A DNA stretch of 64,000 nucleotides, taken from contig NZ_AP022613.1 of NCBI RefSeq assembly GCF_010730195.1, positions 3,038,001 through 3,102,000 on the forward strand, written 5' to 3'. The translations under genes were made by a program, and so were the position numbers. Each line of letters begins with the position of its first letter. Positions within the stretch are counted from its first letter, which is position 1. Origin of the DNA: Mycobacterium conspicuum. GTDB taxonomy: Bacteria; Actinomycetota; Actinomycetes; Mycobacteriales; Mycobacteriaceae. The notes beneath the pieces were generated by a model. That model saw nothing but the letters and a program-made list of their open reading frames with translations. It ran no database searches and was not told the origin of the DNA. Positions 17,807-26,210 of this stretch are shown here, in pieces.

Positions 17807-19056
17807 CGCGATTCGCCTTCGGAAACGGCATTTCGCGCGATTGCCCGCTCGTAGACCCGCACGGTCTGGGCGGCCACGGCTTCCCAGGAGAAGACATTGA
17901 CGGCGCGCTCCCTGCCCGCGTTGCCCAGGCGGCGGCGCTTTTCCGGCGAGTCGAGCAGCTCGCCGAGCGCATGGGTCAGCGCGTCGACGTCGGCGGCCGG
18001 CACCAGTTCCGCGCACGCGCCATCGGTGCCCAAAACCTCCGGCAACGCACCCACCCGGCTGGCCACGATCGGGGTGCCACTCGCCATGGCTTCCACCGCC
18101 GGCAGCGAAAACCCTTCGTAGAGCGACGGAATGCAGGCGACCTCAGCCGATGCGAACAGCGCCGCCAACTCGGCGTCGGTCAGTCCATTGCTGATGTGCA
18201 CGATGTCGGTGATGCCCAGCTCGGCGATGAGTTTCTCGGTCGGCCCGTTGGGCTCCACCTTGGCCACGAGCCGCAATTCGAGATTGCGGCTGGTGCGAAG
18301 TCTGGCGACCGCGTGCAGCAGGGTGCTGACGCCCTTGAGCGGGGTGTCGGCGCTGGCGATGGCCATCACCCGGCCGGGTTGGCGCGGTAGCGATCCCGGC
18401 TTGAACAACTCGGTGTTGGCGCCCAAAGGCACCACGTGGAGCTGATCCGGGGAGACACCGAAGTCGGTGACGATGTCCGCCGCGGATGACGACGAGACGG
18501 TCAGCAGGTCCGGGATCTGGCGCGCCACCTGCTTCTGCATGTTGGAGAACCCATACCACCTGTGCACCAACGGCTTTCGCCACCATCGTGCGGCGGCCAG
18601 GTCGAGCACTCGGTCGCGGGTGATCGGGTGGTGCACCGTGGCCACCACCGGCAGACCCGAGGCCGCGATGCCGAGCAGCCCGGTACCCAGGCTCTGGTTG
18701 TCGTGGACGAGGTCGAAATCGCCTGCACGGCCGGCTAACAACCGCGCCACCCGCATGGTGAACGTGCGTGGCTCGGGAAAGCCCGCGGTCCACATGGTGG
18801 CGAGTTCCAACAGGTCGATCGAGGTGCGGATCTCGCTGGGCCGCGGCACCCGGAACGGGTCGGGCTCACGGTAGAGATCGAGGCTGGGTACTTCGGTCAA
18901 TCGCACCCGCGGGTCGAGCAGCTCCGGATAGGGCTGGCCGGAGAAGACCTCGACGTCGTGACCCAGGTCCACCAACCCCCGGCTCAGATGGCGCACATAA
19001 ACGCCCTGTCCGCCGCAATGGGTCTTGCTCCGATAGGACAGCAGGGCAATCCGCAT
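17800..19056 (-). CDS. GT4-family glycosyltransferase
   Basis: A 418-residue GT-B enzyme. The N-terminal Rossmann start is MRIALLSYRSKTHCGGQGVYVRHLSRGL (nucleotide-sugar glycosyltransferase loop with GGQGVYV). The C-terminal domain shows ADTPLKGVSTLLHAVARL and the GT4 donor-site E-x7-E motif in PSLYEGFSLPAVEAMASGTPIVASRVGALPEVLG. The donor sugar is unknown. ATG 19056 is preferred to an upstream start at 19107 because GGG lies about 7 bases before it and it begins the first strand. It is first in the GT4-methyltransferase-toroid operon and is driven by a well-formed promoter with an overlapping palindrome at 19148-19192. Confidence 0.88.
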   Translation of the reverse strand: MRIALLSYRSKTHCGGQGVYVRHLSRGLVDLGHDVEVFSGQPYPELLDPRVRLTEVPSLDLYREPDPFRVPRPSEIRTSIDLLELATMWTAGFPEPRTFTMRVARLLAGRAGDFDLVHDNQSLGTGLLGIAASGLPVVATVHHPITRDRVLDLAAARWWRKPLVHRWYGFSNMQKQVARQIPDLLTVSSSSAADIVTDFGVSPDQLHVVPLGANTELFKPGSLPRQPGRVMAIASADTPLKGVSTLLHAVARLRTSRNLELRLVAKVEPNGPTEKLIAELGITDIVHISNGLTDAELAALFASAEVACIPSLYEGFSLPAVEAMASGTPIVASRVGALPEVLGTDGACAELVPAADVDALTHALGELLDSPEKRRRLGNAGRERAVNVFSWEAVAAQTVRVYERAIARNAVSEGESRC

Positions 19057-19147
19057 ACTCAACCCTTCTGCGTTGGATGAAACGACGGCGGAACCTTGTC
19101 CCCCCATCCGCCGCGATCAACCGGACGCCCGACCCCGTCGTAGCAAA

Positions 19148-19192
19148 CTGGACACCTGTCCAGACTATAGTTCGACCATCTAATCGACGCAA
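19148..19192 (-). promoter_or_regulatory. SigA-type promoter with palindromic operator for the GT4 operon
   Basis: On the minus strand TTGCGT (19187-19192), a 17-base spacer, and TATAGT (19164-19169) make a near-consensus promoter. Immediately downstream, covering the expected start near 19157, is CTGGACA-CC-TGTCCAG (19148-19163 as read on plus), a palindrome with 7-bp arms, placed to block transcription. The cognate regulator, perhaps TetR-type, is not adjacent. The leader would be about 100 nt. Confidence 0.65.
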
Positions 19193-19300
19193 CGCGGCCT
19201 CCGGGGCATCGGCGGTGCACGCCACGCGATCAGCTGAACCAGCATGTCATGAGCCTGTTACCGCGATCGGCCGGGGTGCGCTTTTGCTACCATCGCGCCG

Positions 19301-20062
19301 ATGCCTGAGCGACCCGTCTCGAGACGCGAAGTCTTCAAATACGCGCTTTCACCGGCTCTGCTGAGCCTGGGGACGCTCGCGGCGGCGCCCGGCTGGCCGC
19401 CGGCGTCGGCGGCCGCCACGCAGCTGATCGATTTTGCCGAGCGCAGGATCCCACCGGATGAGATCAAGTCGGCCGGCTATGACGGAGTGATCAACTACGT
19501 GTCCGAAGAGCGTCCGGGTGCGCACTTCGAGGCTAAGCCGATCACCCGCGACTACGCCGACGCGCTGCGCGCGGCCGGCCTGCACATCGTCAGCAACTTC
19601 CAGTACGGCAAGCCGGGCTGGCCCACACCGTCGGACTACACCCGCGGGCATGACGGCGGCGTGGCCGACGCCCAGACCGCGCTGCGCCTGCACAACGCGG
19701 CGGGTGGAACCGGTTCTGCGCCGATCTTTTTCAGCGTCGACGACAACATCGACGTCGCCACCTGGAATGGCATTGCGGTTGACTGGTTTCGGGGCATCAA
19801 CTCGGTCCTGGGCGTGGAGCGCACCGGCATCTATGGGCACGCCAACGCCTGTGGCTGGGCCGTGCGGGACGGCGTGATCGGGCACTCCACCAGCCCCGGG
19901 TTCCGGTGGGCATGGCAGACGAAGGCATGGTCGAACGGGCAACGTGAGCCCACGGCGGTGCTGTATCAGGGGATCCTCGAAGGCCCCGTCTTGAACGGCA
20001 TCAAAGTAGACGTCGACGACGTCCTGGCACCCGACTACGGGCAGTGGGATCTCAACCGGTGA
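19301..20062 (+). CDS. Tat-exported DUF1906 protein (Rv2525c-like)
   Basis: A 253-residue protein. It begins with a twin-arginine signal (SRREVFKYALSPALLSLGTLAA, cleavage near ASAAA). The mature domain starts QLIDFAERRIPPDEIKSAGYDGVINYVS and contains NFQYGKPGW, APIFFSVDDNID, GVERTGIYGHANACGWAV and the terminal GIKVDVDDVLAPDYGQWD, a glycoside-hydrolase-like TIM-barrel (DUF1906). The order and motifs match Rv2525c of M. tuberculosis from memory, a Tat substrate tied to cell-wall homeostasis, so this is probably a paralogue. A TACCAT -10 box (19288-19293) is 7 bases before the ATG (leaderless). It diverges from the GT4 operon and overlaps the convergent methyltransferase by 11 bp. Confidence 0.85.
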   Translation: MPERPVSRREVFKYALSPALLSLGTLAAAPGWPPASAAATQLIDFAERRIPPDEIKSAGYDGVINYVSEERPGAHFEAKPITRDYADALRAAGLHIVSNFQYGKPGWPTPSDYTRGHDGGVADAQTALRLHNAAGGTGSAPIFFSVDDNIDVATWNGIAVDWFRGINSVLGVERTGIYGHANACGWAVRDGVIGHSTSPGFRWAWQTKAWSNGQREPTAVLYQGILEGPVLNGIKVDVDDVLAPDYGQWDLNR

Positions 20063-21110
20063 CCTGATGGCTCGTCTTCCGGTAGACCAGCCAGCGCAGT
20101 TCGATCGGGGATTCGTCACGCTCGAGGTCGAAGATGTCGAGGCCGCTGGCCCATCCGTCGAACCAGCCGGTCGGCGGCCAAGCGCCTTCGGGTAGGTGGG
20201 CCTTTTCGTAGTCGTAGGCCGAGTCATCGGCAACGAGCTCGAGCGGCAGCTGGGCCGCCGCTCCGTTCACCTCGTCGCGGGTGAAGATCATGCTGTTGAA
20301 CTGCTGCCCGAGTTCGCGCGCGGCGTCGTCGGGGGTGTAACCCGGGCGCGGCAAGAAGGTGTTGAGCACCAGGTGCCCGCCGGGAACCAACAGCTGCGCG
20401 CACAATTCGAAAAGCCCGCGCAACTGCGCCGCGACGCGGAAGTCCGGCACCACCTCGGAGACCACGATCAGCTGATATTCGGACTCCACTCCATCGGTGG
20501 CGGTGAACACGTCGGCCTCGATGACGCGGACGTCCAGCGCCTCGGCCTCGGCCTCCGAGCGGATGGTCTCGGCGAACTTCGCGGTCATCTCGACCGCGTC
20601 CACCGGATGCCCGCGTCGCGCCAGGGCCAGCGCGTTGCGCCCGGTACCGGCGCCGATGTCGAGGACCCGATGGGTTTTGGGATCGGCCGCCGCGTCGGCC
20701 AGCGCGCACACCCGCGCGTCCGGCTCGCTGCCGAACAGCGGTGGCTGACGTATCGCGACCCAGCGGTCGTAATCCTCTTCGATCGTCCGCCATTCCGCTT
20801 TCACGCGATAGTTGAGCGTGGTGCCCCAGGGCGCGTTGAACTCGATGACGACGACCGAACGCGAAGAGGTCTTGTACGCCTTTGTCAGTTCGCCCTGCAG
20901 CACCCTCTTGAGCTGAGCGGACTCCTCAACCGTGTACCGAATGCCCATGCCGGCAAAGATCTTTTCGCACATTTCGACGTACTCATCGACCATGCTGGGA
21001 ACGGCCGGCACCGTGAGTTTGCCCTCGGCCTCAGCTCGGCGATGTAACCGCCGGGCCATCGCTTCGCGCAGCACTGGTGCGTCGAAGGAGCTGGGGGGTG
21101 GGCCGTCCAC
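20052..21110 (-). CDS. Class I SAM-dependent methyltransferase with N-terminal extension
   Basis: A 352-residue protein. The first 140 residues are a helical extension (ending VRAKAEWRTIEEDYDRWVAIRQPPLF in character) and the rest is a methyltransferase domain: motif I RVLDIGAGTGRNALALARRGHPVDAVEMT, motif II VRVIEADVF, motif III QLIVVSEVVPDF, then LLVPGGHLVLNTFLP. The start is GTG 21110; later starts inside the extension cannot be excluded. It converges with the DUF1906 gene and ends the 14-21 kb methyltransferase-rich stretch. Substrate unknown. Confidence 0.82.
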   Translation of the reverse strand: MDGPPPSSFDAPVLREAMARRLHRRAEAEGKLTVPAVPSMVDEYVEMCEKIFAGMGIRYTVEESAQLKRVLQGELTKAYKTSSRSVVVIEFNAPWGTTLNYRVKAEWRTIEEDYDRWVAIRQPPLFGSEPDARVCALADAAADPKTHRVLDIGAGTGRNALALARRGHPVDAVEMTAKFAETIRSEAEAEALDVRVIEADVFTATDGVESEYQLIVVSEVVPDFRVAAQLRGLFELCAQLLVPGGHLVLNTFLPRPGYTPDDAARELGQQFNSMIFTRDEVNGAAAQLPLELVADDSAYDYEKAHLPEGAWPPTGWFDGWASGLDIFDLERDESPIELRWLVYRKTSHQVTG

Positions 21111-21167
21111 CAGACTCTATGTACACGACCCGACCGGTTCACACCAGCCGGGGGACGTCGCGGGAGC

Positions 21168-21231
21168 ATTGCATACAAAAGCCGGTGTAGTCGGTATTGA
21201 CACCCGTCAATTCGGCCCTAATGTATACAAA
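21168..21231 (+). promoter_or_regulatory. Promoter and two GntR-type operator candidates for the acyl-CoA dehydrogenase gene
   Basis: ATTGCATACAAA (21168-21179) and AATGTATACAAA (21220-21231) are two near-identical half-palindromic boxes 52 bp apart, about five helical turns. The second overlaps a TAATGT -10 box (21219-21224) paired with TTGACA (21197-21202) at 16-base spacing. Transcription would start at about 21232, the A of the ATG, so the mRNA is leaderless. TTGAC-ACCC-GTCAA (21197-21210) is a further inverted repeat around the -35. A third copy of the box precedes the CMD-GntR-SDR operon at 29214. Confidence 0.6.
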
Positions 21232-23543
21232 ATGGCTGTCTCGCTTGACGCGATCTCGGCTGCCTCCGAACACCAGTCCGCTCTTGCAGACCTTCGCGAC
21301 ATGGTGCGCAGGGTGGTGGCGAAGCACCTGCCGCTACCGGAAGCGCGGCACGCGGACGCGGCTGCGGCGCGGCGCGCGGGTTGGACCGCGCTGGCCGAGC
21401 TGGGATTGCTCGGCATCGCGATCCCCGAACACTACGGCGGCAGCGGGGCGGGGTTGGTCGAACAGACGATTGTCTGCGAGGAACTCGCTCGGGAGCTCGG
21501 GGCGCCGCCGTATCTGGCCACGGCGTGCCTGGCCGGCGAAGCGCTGTTGGCCTCCGGTGACGAATCCGCCTGCGCCGCACTGCTACCCGGCATCGCCGCT
21601 GGCGAGTTGGCCGCCACGGTCGCCGACGGCATCGGCCGTGCCGAACGCGCAGGGCAAGGCTGGGTGGTCAGTGGCGACTTCCACCACGTCCCCGACGGCG
21701 CCGACGCGGACGTGGTGCTGATGGCCGCCGACACCGACGGTGGCCCAACGCTTTTCGCGGTGGAAGGCTGTGACCAGATGCACCGCGAGCGGCTGTCCAC
21801 CCTGGACACCACCCGGCCGCTGGCCAACCTCCGGCTGGTTGGCGCCCCGGGCCGCCCGGTCGGTGTCGCCGGCGCGGCCTCGTCCGTGCTGGCCTCGGTG
21901 CGGCTGCGCGCGACGGCCTTGCTGGCCGCCGAGCAGGCGGTGCTCGCCGAGCAGTGCGTCGAGCTCACTAGGCGGTATCTGTTGGATCGCAGGCAGTTCG
22001 GCCGTCAGATCGGCGGATTTCAGGCGCTCAAGCATCGTCTCGCCGACGCCGCGGTGCGCGCCGAACTGTGCGCCGGCAGCGCGTGGTATGCGATCCAGCA
22101 GCTGGCCGCCGGTGCGGCCGACGCGGAGTTCGCCGTGCTGGTCGCGGCGGCGGCATGTGGCGATGCGGCGCTGCAGAACGCCGCCGAGATGATCCAGTTG
22201 CACGGCGGTATCGGGTACACCTGGGAGCATTTCGCGCACCTGTATCTGCGGCGGGCCAAGGCCGACCAGTACCTCTTCGGCACACCGTCGCAGCATCGCG
22301 ACCGGCTCGGCGCCGCCGTCGTCGGAAACCCCTCGGCGCCAACCGAACCGGCTCAGGTTGCGTCGTCGCCCGCGGTCGACCAACTGCGCCGCTGGCTGGC
22401 AGAGCACCTGACCGACGAGGTCGCCGGCGACAACGCATTGCCGCCGCCGGGGAGAAGTACTCGCCGGTGCGGCGCGACTGGTATCGCCGGCTCGGCGAGG
22501 CCGGGTGGTCGACACCGACCTGGCCACCCCAGTACGGCGGCCGCGGGCTGGGCCGCGACGAAGGCGGCGCCGTCGTCGAGGAGCTGCGCCGCCGCGGCGT
22601 GGACCGACCCGAGGAAGACTTCGTCGGCGTGTGGCTGGCCGGCCCGACGATCCTGCAGTGGGGCACCGACGAGCAACGCGAGACGTACCTGCGCCCGCTG
22701 GCGTGCGGCGAGCACCGCTGGTGCCAGCTGTTCAGTGAGCCGGGCGCCGGATCCGATCTGGCCTCGCTGGCGACCTCGGCGGTGCGCATCGACGGCGATC
22801 GCTGGTTGGTCAACGGGCAGAAGATCTGGAGTTCCTTCGCCAACACGGCCGACTTCGGTTTGCTGATGGCCCGCACCGACCCGTCGTTGCCCAAACACGC
22901 CGGGATCACCTACTTCCTGCTTGACATGCGCACACCTGGAGTCGAGGTGCGACCGCTTCGGCAGATGACCGGCGACGCCGAGTTCAACGAGGTCTTTTTG
23001 ACCGACGTCGTCGTTCCCGACTCGGCACGCTTGGGTCCGCTGAACGCCGGATGGCAGGTCGGCATCAGCACCCTGATGCAGGAACGCAACAGCCTCACCG
23101 GGCCGCCGGTGGTCGGCCCCGGAGTGGCCGACCAGCTCATCGCCGAAGCCGTCGACAGCGGGGCCTGGGACAACGCCGACGTTCGAGACCGGTTGCAGCG
23201 CATGCTCGTTGACGAACGCGCACTGCAGAGTGCAAGCTTTCGCGCCAGCGTCACGCCGGAACGCAACCCGGGTGCCATCGACTCCATTCGCAAGCTCGTC
23301 AGCGCGGACCTGCACGAACGCACCGGCCGCATCCGCGTCGACTTGGCGCCGCACCTCACGTTGGGCTGGCCGTCCGATGCCGAGATGCCCTCCGGCACAA
23401 GGTCCTTCCTGGAGATGAAGAAGTTCTGCATTGCGGGGGGCACGTCGGAAATCCAGCGCAATATCATCGCCGAACGGGTGCTGGGGCTGCCCCGCGAGCC
23501 CGACCCCGATCGTGACAAGCCGTTCAACCGGAGGAGCGTGTAA
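21232..23543 (+). pseudogene. Two-domain acyl-CoA dehydrogenase (FadE34-like architecture), frameshifted
   Basis: Two acyl-CoA dehydrogenase units lie end to end. The first (21232 to about 22440) has EHYGGSGAGLVEQ and LLDRRQFGRQIGGFQALKHRLAD, MIQLHGGIGYTWEH. The second (from GEKYSPVRRDWYRR) has EPGAGSDLASL, LVNGQKIWSSFA and CIAGGTSEIQRNIIAERVLGLPR, but in another frame. Adding one G to the GGGG at 22449-22452 joins them into one protein of about 771 residues, the length class of mycobacterial tandem enzymes such as FadE34. Alternatively the second unit could start alone at GTG 22467. The enzyme would dehydrogenate an acyl-CoA using FAD. Leaderless ATG 21232. Confidence 0.8.
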
Positions 23544-23549
23544 CCGAAC

Positions 23550-24923
23550 ATGATGACCGGCGAGCAGTACAAGAACTCGTTGCGCGACGGCCGACGGATC
23601 TACCAGGACGGCAAGCTGGTCGCCGACCTGGATACCGATTCCTTGCTCGCGCCGGCGCTGGACGCGGTGGCCGCGGGATACGACGAGTACTACCGGCCCG
23701 ACGCGGACGCGGTGAACCCGTTGGTGGAGGCGCCGCGCACCGTCGAGGAACTGCGCGAGCGCGTGCCCGTCCTGACCGAGATGGACCTGCTGCTCAACGT
23801 CACCTACCAGTCGCTCATGACGCTGGTGGTGGCGGCCGCGCGGTTGGGCGACGCGCACCCCGAGTTCGTCGCGCGCATCAATGCCTATGTGGCACAAGCC
23901 CGCCGCGACGACATCCGGATCGCCGAGTGCATCACCGACTCCAAGGGCGATCGGTCCAAGGCCCCGGCCGCGCAGGACGACCCCGACCAGTACGTGCGTG
24001 TGGTGCAGCGCCGCGCCGACGGCGTGGTGATCCGCGGCGCGAAGTTGCACATCAGCGCGGCGCCGTTCGCCCACCACCTGCTGGTCATGCCGACCAAGTC
24101 GATGAAACCGGGGGAGGAGGACTACGCGATCGCGTGCGCCGTCCCGGTGAACGCCGCCGGCGTGCACGTGATCAGCCGTACCGTGCAGGCGCGCGGCGGC
24201 GACGAGCGGGACCACCCGGTGAGCTCCGGGCGCAGCATGCCCGACGGATTCGTGATCTTCGACGACGTCTTCGTGCCGCACGAGCACGTGTTCCTCGACG
24301 GTGTCGCGGCGCAGGCGGGAATCTTCGCGCACTCGCTGGGCCTGTGGGAGCGCCTCGGCGGCACGGCGGTGATGGTGGAGCAGGCCGACGAGATGGTGGG
24401 CCTGGCCCAGCTGATCGCGGAAGCCAATGGCACCGCCCGGGTTTCGCACATCCGCGAGAAGATCGACGAGATGATGATCCACGCCACCATGCTGCGGGCG
24501 GGCATGGAGGCCGCGATCAGCAACGCGCACACCACGCCGGAGGGCTACTACTATCCCGACGACCTGTACACCAACGCGACGAAATACCTTGGCGCCGCGA
24601 ACTTCAACCTGATGGTGCGCCACCTGCACGACATCGCCGGCGGCGGCGTGATCACCACGCCGTCGATGGCCGACCTGGACAACCCCGATGTCGGGCCGCA
24701 GTTGCGCAAGTACCTGACCGGCGCATCCGAGGTCGACGGCGACACCCGCGCCAAACTGTTTCACGCCATCCGGGATGCCACCGCTGACGCGTACGGCGGC
24801 TGGCACCTGGTCACCAACGTCCAATCCGGCGGCGGCCTGTTCGCCCAGCGCCTGGTGACCCGCAAGCACTACGACCTCGAGCGCGCCAAACGCCTGGCCA
24901 GGCGGGCCGCGGCGCTCGACTGA
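23550..24923 (+). CDS. 4-hydroxyphenylacetate-3-hydroxylase/4-hydroxybutyryl-CoA-dehydratase family flavoprotein
   Basis: A 457-residue protein of the HpaB fold. The stretch ITDSKGDRSKAP, VVIRGAKLHISAAPFAHH and GIFAHSLGLWERLGG resembles the 4-hydroxybutyryl-CoA dehydratase (AbfD) branch more than aromatic hydroxylases. However, only two Cys are present (AECITD, IACAVP), so the three-Cys/one-His [4Fe-4S] site of AbfD appears absent. It may therefore be an FAD-dependent CoA-ester isomerase, dehydratase or hydroxylase without the cluster. It starts 6 bp after the acyl-CoA dehydrogenase gene and surely shares its transcript. Substrate unknown. Confidence 0.82.
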   Translation: MMTGEQYKNSLRDGRRIYQDGKLVADLDTDSLLAPALDAVAAGYDEYYRPDADAVNPLVEAPRTVEELRERVPVLTEMDLLLNVTYQSLMTLVVAAARLGDAHPEFVARINAYVAQARRDDIRIAECITDSKGDRSKAPAAQDDPDQYVRVVQRRADGVVIRGAKLHISAAPFAHHLLVMPTKSMKPGEEDYAIACAVPVNAAGVHVISRTVQARGGDERDHPVSSGRSMPDGFVIFDDVFVPHEHVFLDGVAAQAGIFAHSLGLWERLGGTAVMVEQADEMVGLAQLIAEANGTARVSHIREKIDEMMIHATMLRAGMEAAISNAHTTPEGYYYPDDLYTNATKYLGAANFNLMVRHLHDIAGGGVITTPSMADLDNPDVGPQLRKYLTGASEVDGDTRAKLFHAIRDATADAYGGWHLVTNVQSGGGLFAQRLVTRKHYDLERAKRLARRAAALD

Positions 24924-24962
24924 GGCACCGCCTACCCCCCGCGAGCGGCGACCGACCTTGCG

Positions 24963-24986
24963 TGAACGTGAACGTGGACGTAGATT
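24963..24986 (+). promoter_or_regulatory. Promoter/operator A: TGAACGTGAACGT...GTAGATT repeat
   Basis: TGAACGTGAACGT is followed after a short variable stretch by GTAGATT. The terminal TAGATT (24981-24986) acts as a -10 box, 6 bases before ATG 24993 (leaderless). The same 24-base arrangement, 21 of 24 identical, occurs at 30886-30909, and a related copy at 30021-30044. Likely bound by the TetR regulator encoded at 29295-29936. Confidence 0.65.
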
Positions 24987-24992
24987 CAGGCC

Positions 24993-26210
24993 ATGCGCTT
25001 TGGTGTGTTCATCGCTCCCTACCACATGGTGGGCGACAATCCGACGCTTTCCTTCGAACGTGACCTGCAGCTGGTCGAGGCCGTCGAGGAGCTGGGCTAC
25101 GAGGAAGCGTGGTTCGGTGAACACCATTCCGGTGGAACGGAAATCAGCGGCGCACCGGATCTGATGATCGCCACGGCGGCGGCCCGCACCAAGCGCATCC
25201 GGCTGGGGACCGGCGTGGCGTCCCTGCCGTATCACCACCCCTTCATGTTCGCCGACCGGATGGTGCAGCTCGACCACCTGACGCGAGGCCGGCTGATTGT
25301 GGGCGTCGGGCCGGGTGCGCTGCCGGGTGACGCCTACATGATGGGCATCGAGACGACGCGGCAACGCGACATGATGCTCGAGTCGCTGGAGGCGGTGCTC
25401 GAATTGTGGCGCGACGAGGCGCCGGTGAACCGGGAGACCGACTGGTTCACGCTGCGCGACGCCCGGTTGCAATTGCGGCCCTACAGCAGGCCCAGCATCG
25501 AGGTCAGTGTGGCGGTGACGGCGTCACCCTCGGGACCGGTGGCGGCGGGCAAATTCGGCATCGGGTTGTTGTCGATCGCGGCGACCCAGCGGAAGGCGTT
25601 CGACGCGCTGGCGCGCAACTGGCGGACCGCCACCGAGACCGCGGCCGCGCATGGGCAAACGGTGAGTCGGGAAAAGTGGCGGATGGTCGGACCGATGCAC
25701 ATCGCCGAAACCGAGGAGCAGGCGCGCCGCGAGGTCGAGATCGGCTTGGCGCAGTGGGTGGACTACTTCCAAAACGTCGGGGCGATACCGATTTTGGGCG
25801 ATTTCGACCCGGGAGAGGACATCGTCGCCGCGGTGAATGAGACCGGGGTCGGTGTGATCGGCACGCCCGACATGGCGATCGACCAGTTGCGCCGGCTGGA
25901 AAGGCAGTCCGGCGGTTTCGGCACCTATCTGTTGATGGCGCACGAATGGGCCAACCGTGAGGCCACGCTGCGCTCCTACGAGTTGATCAGTCGCTACGTC
26001 ATGCCGGTGTTCCAGGATTCGCTCGAACCGCTCGAGCGCAGCCGGGACTGGACGATCTTCCACCGCGAGACACTGATGGGCAACATCACCAATGCGATCG
26101 TCGGTGCCACCCAGCAGTTCCTGGAGGAGCGCGACGCCCGCCGGCGCGCTGCAGCCGCTGAAGCCGCTGAAGCCGCAGCCCAGAACGAAAGCCTGCACGC
26201 CGGCCGGTGA
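24993..26210 (+). CDS. LLM-class flavin-dependent monooxygenase (paralogue 1)
   Basis: A 405-residue bacterial-luciferase-like TIM barrel. It has MRFGVFIAPYHMVGDNP, YEEAWFGEHHSGG, RIRLGTGVASLPYHHPFMFADRMVQLDHLTRGRLIVGVGPGA and a SPSGPVAAG phosphate-binding loop. These are the alkanal-monooxygenase-like hallmarks, using reduced FMN and O2. It is a paralogue of the gene at 30923 and shares its operator motif. The C-terminus ends in an Ala/Glu-rich helix. The stop overlaps the next LLM gene (GTGA). The substrate could be a ketone, aldehyde or cyclic compound; not determinable here. Confidence 0.88.
   Translation: MRFGVFIAPYHMVGDNPTLSFERDLQLVEAVEELGYEEAWFGEHHSGGTEISGAPDLMIATAAARTKRIRLGTGVASLPYHHPFMFADRMVQLDHLTRGRLIVGVGPGALPGDAYMMGIETTRQRDMMLESLEAVLELWRDEAPVNRETDWFTLRDARLQLRPYSRPSIEVSVAVTASPSGPVAAGKFGIGLLSIAATQRKAFDALARNWRTATETAAAHGQTVSREKWRMVGPMHIAETEEQARREVEIGLAQWVDYFQNVGAIPILGDFDPGEDIVAAVNETGVGVIGTPDMAIDQLRRLERQSGGFGTYLLMAHEWANREATLRSYELISRYVMPVFQDSLEPLERSRDWTIFHRETLMGNITNAIVGATQQFLEERDARRRAAAAEAAEAAAQNESLHAGR

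Noticed and set aside
17807..18016. Long N-terminal extension of the methyltransferase
   Set aside because: It lies inside the glycosyltransferase gene and is Arg-rich low-quality sequence; the GTG overlapping the stop is the natural coupled start.
22353..25472. A 1039-codon open frame on the minus strand opposite the dehydrogenase and LLM genes
   Set aside because: It is antisense to well-supported genes, has no recognisable domains and is rich in Arg/His/Gly/Pro, as expected of GC-rich shadow frames.
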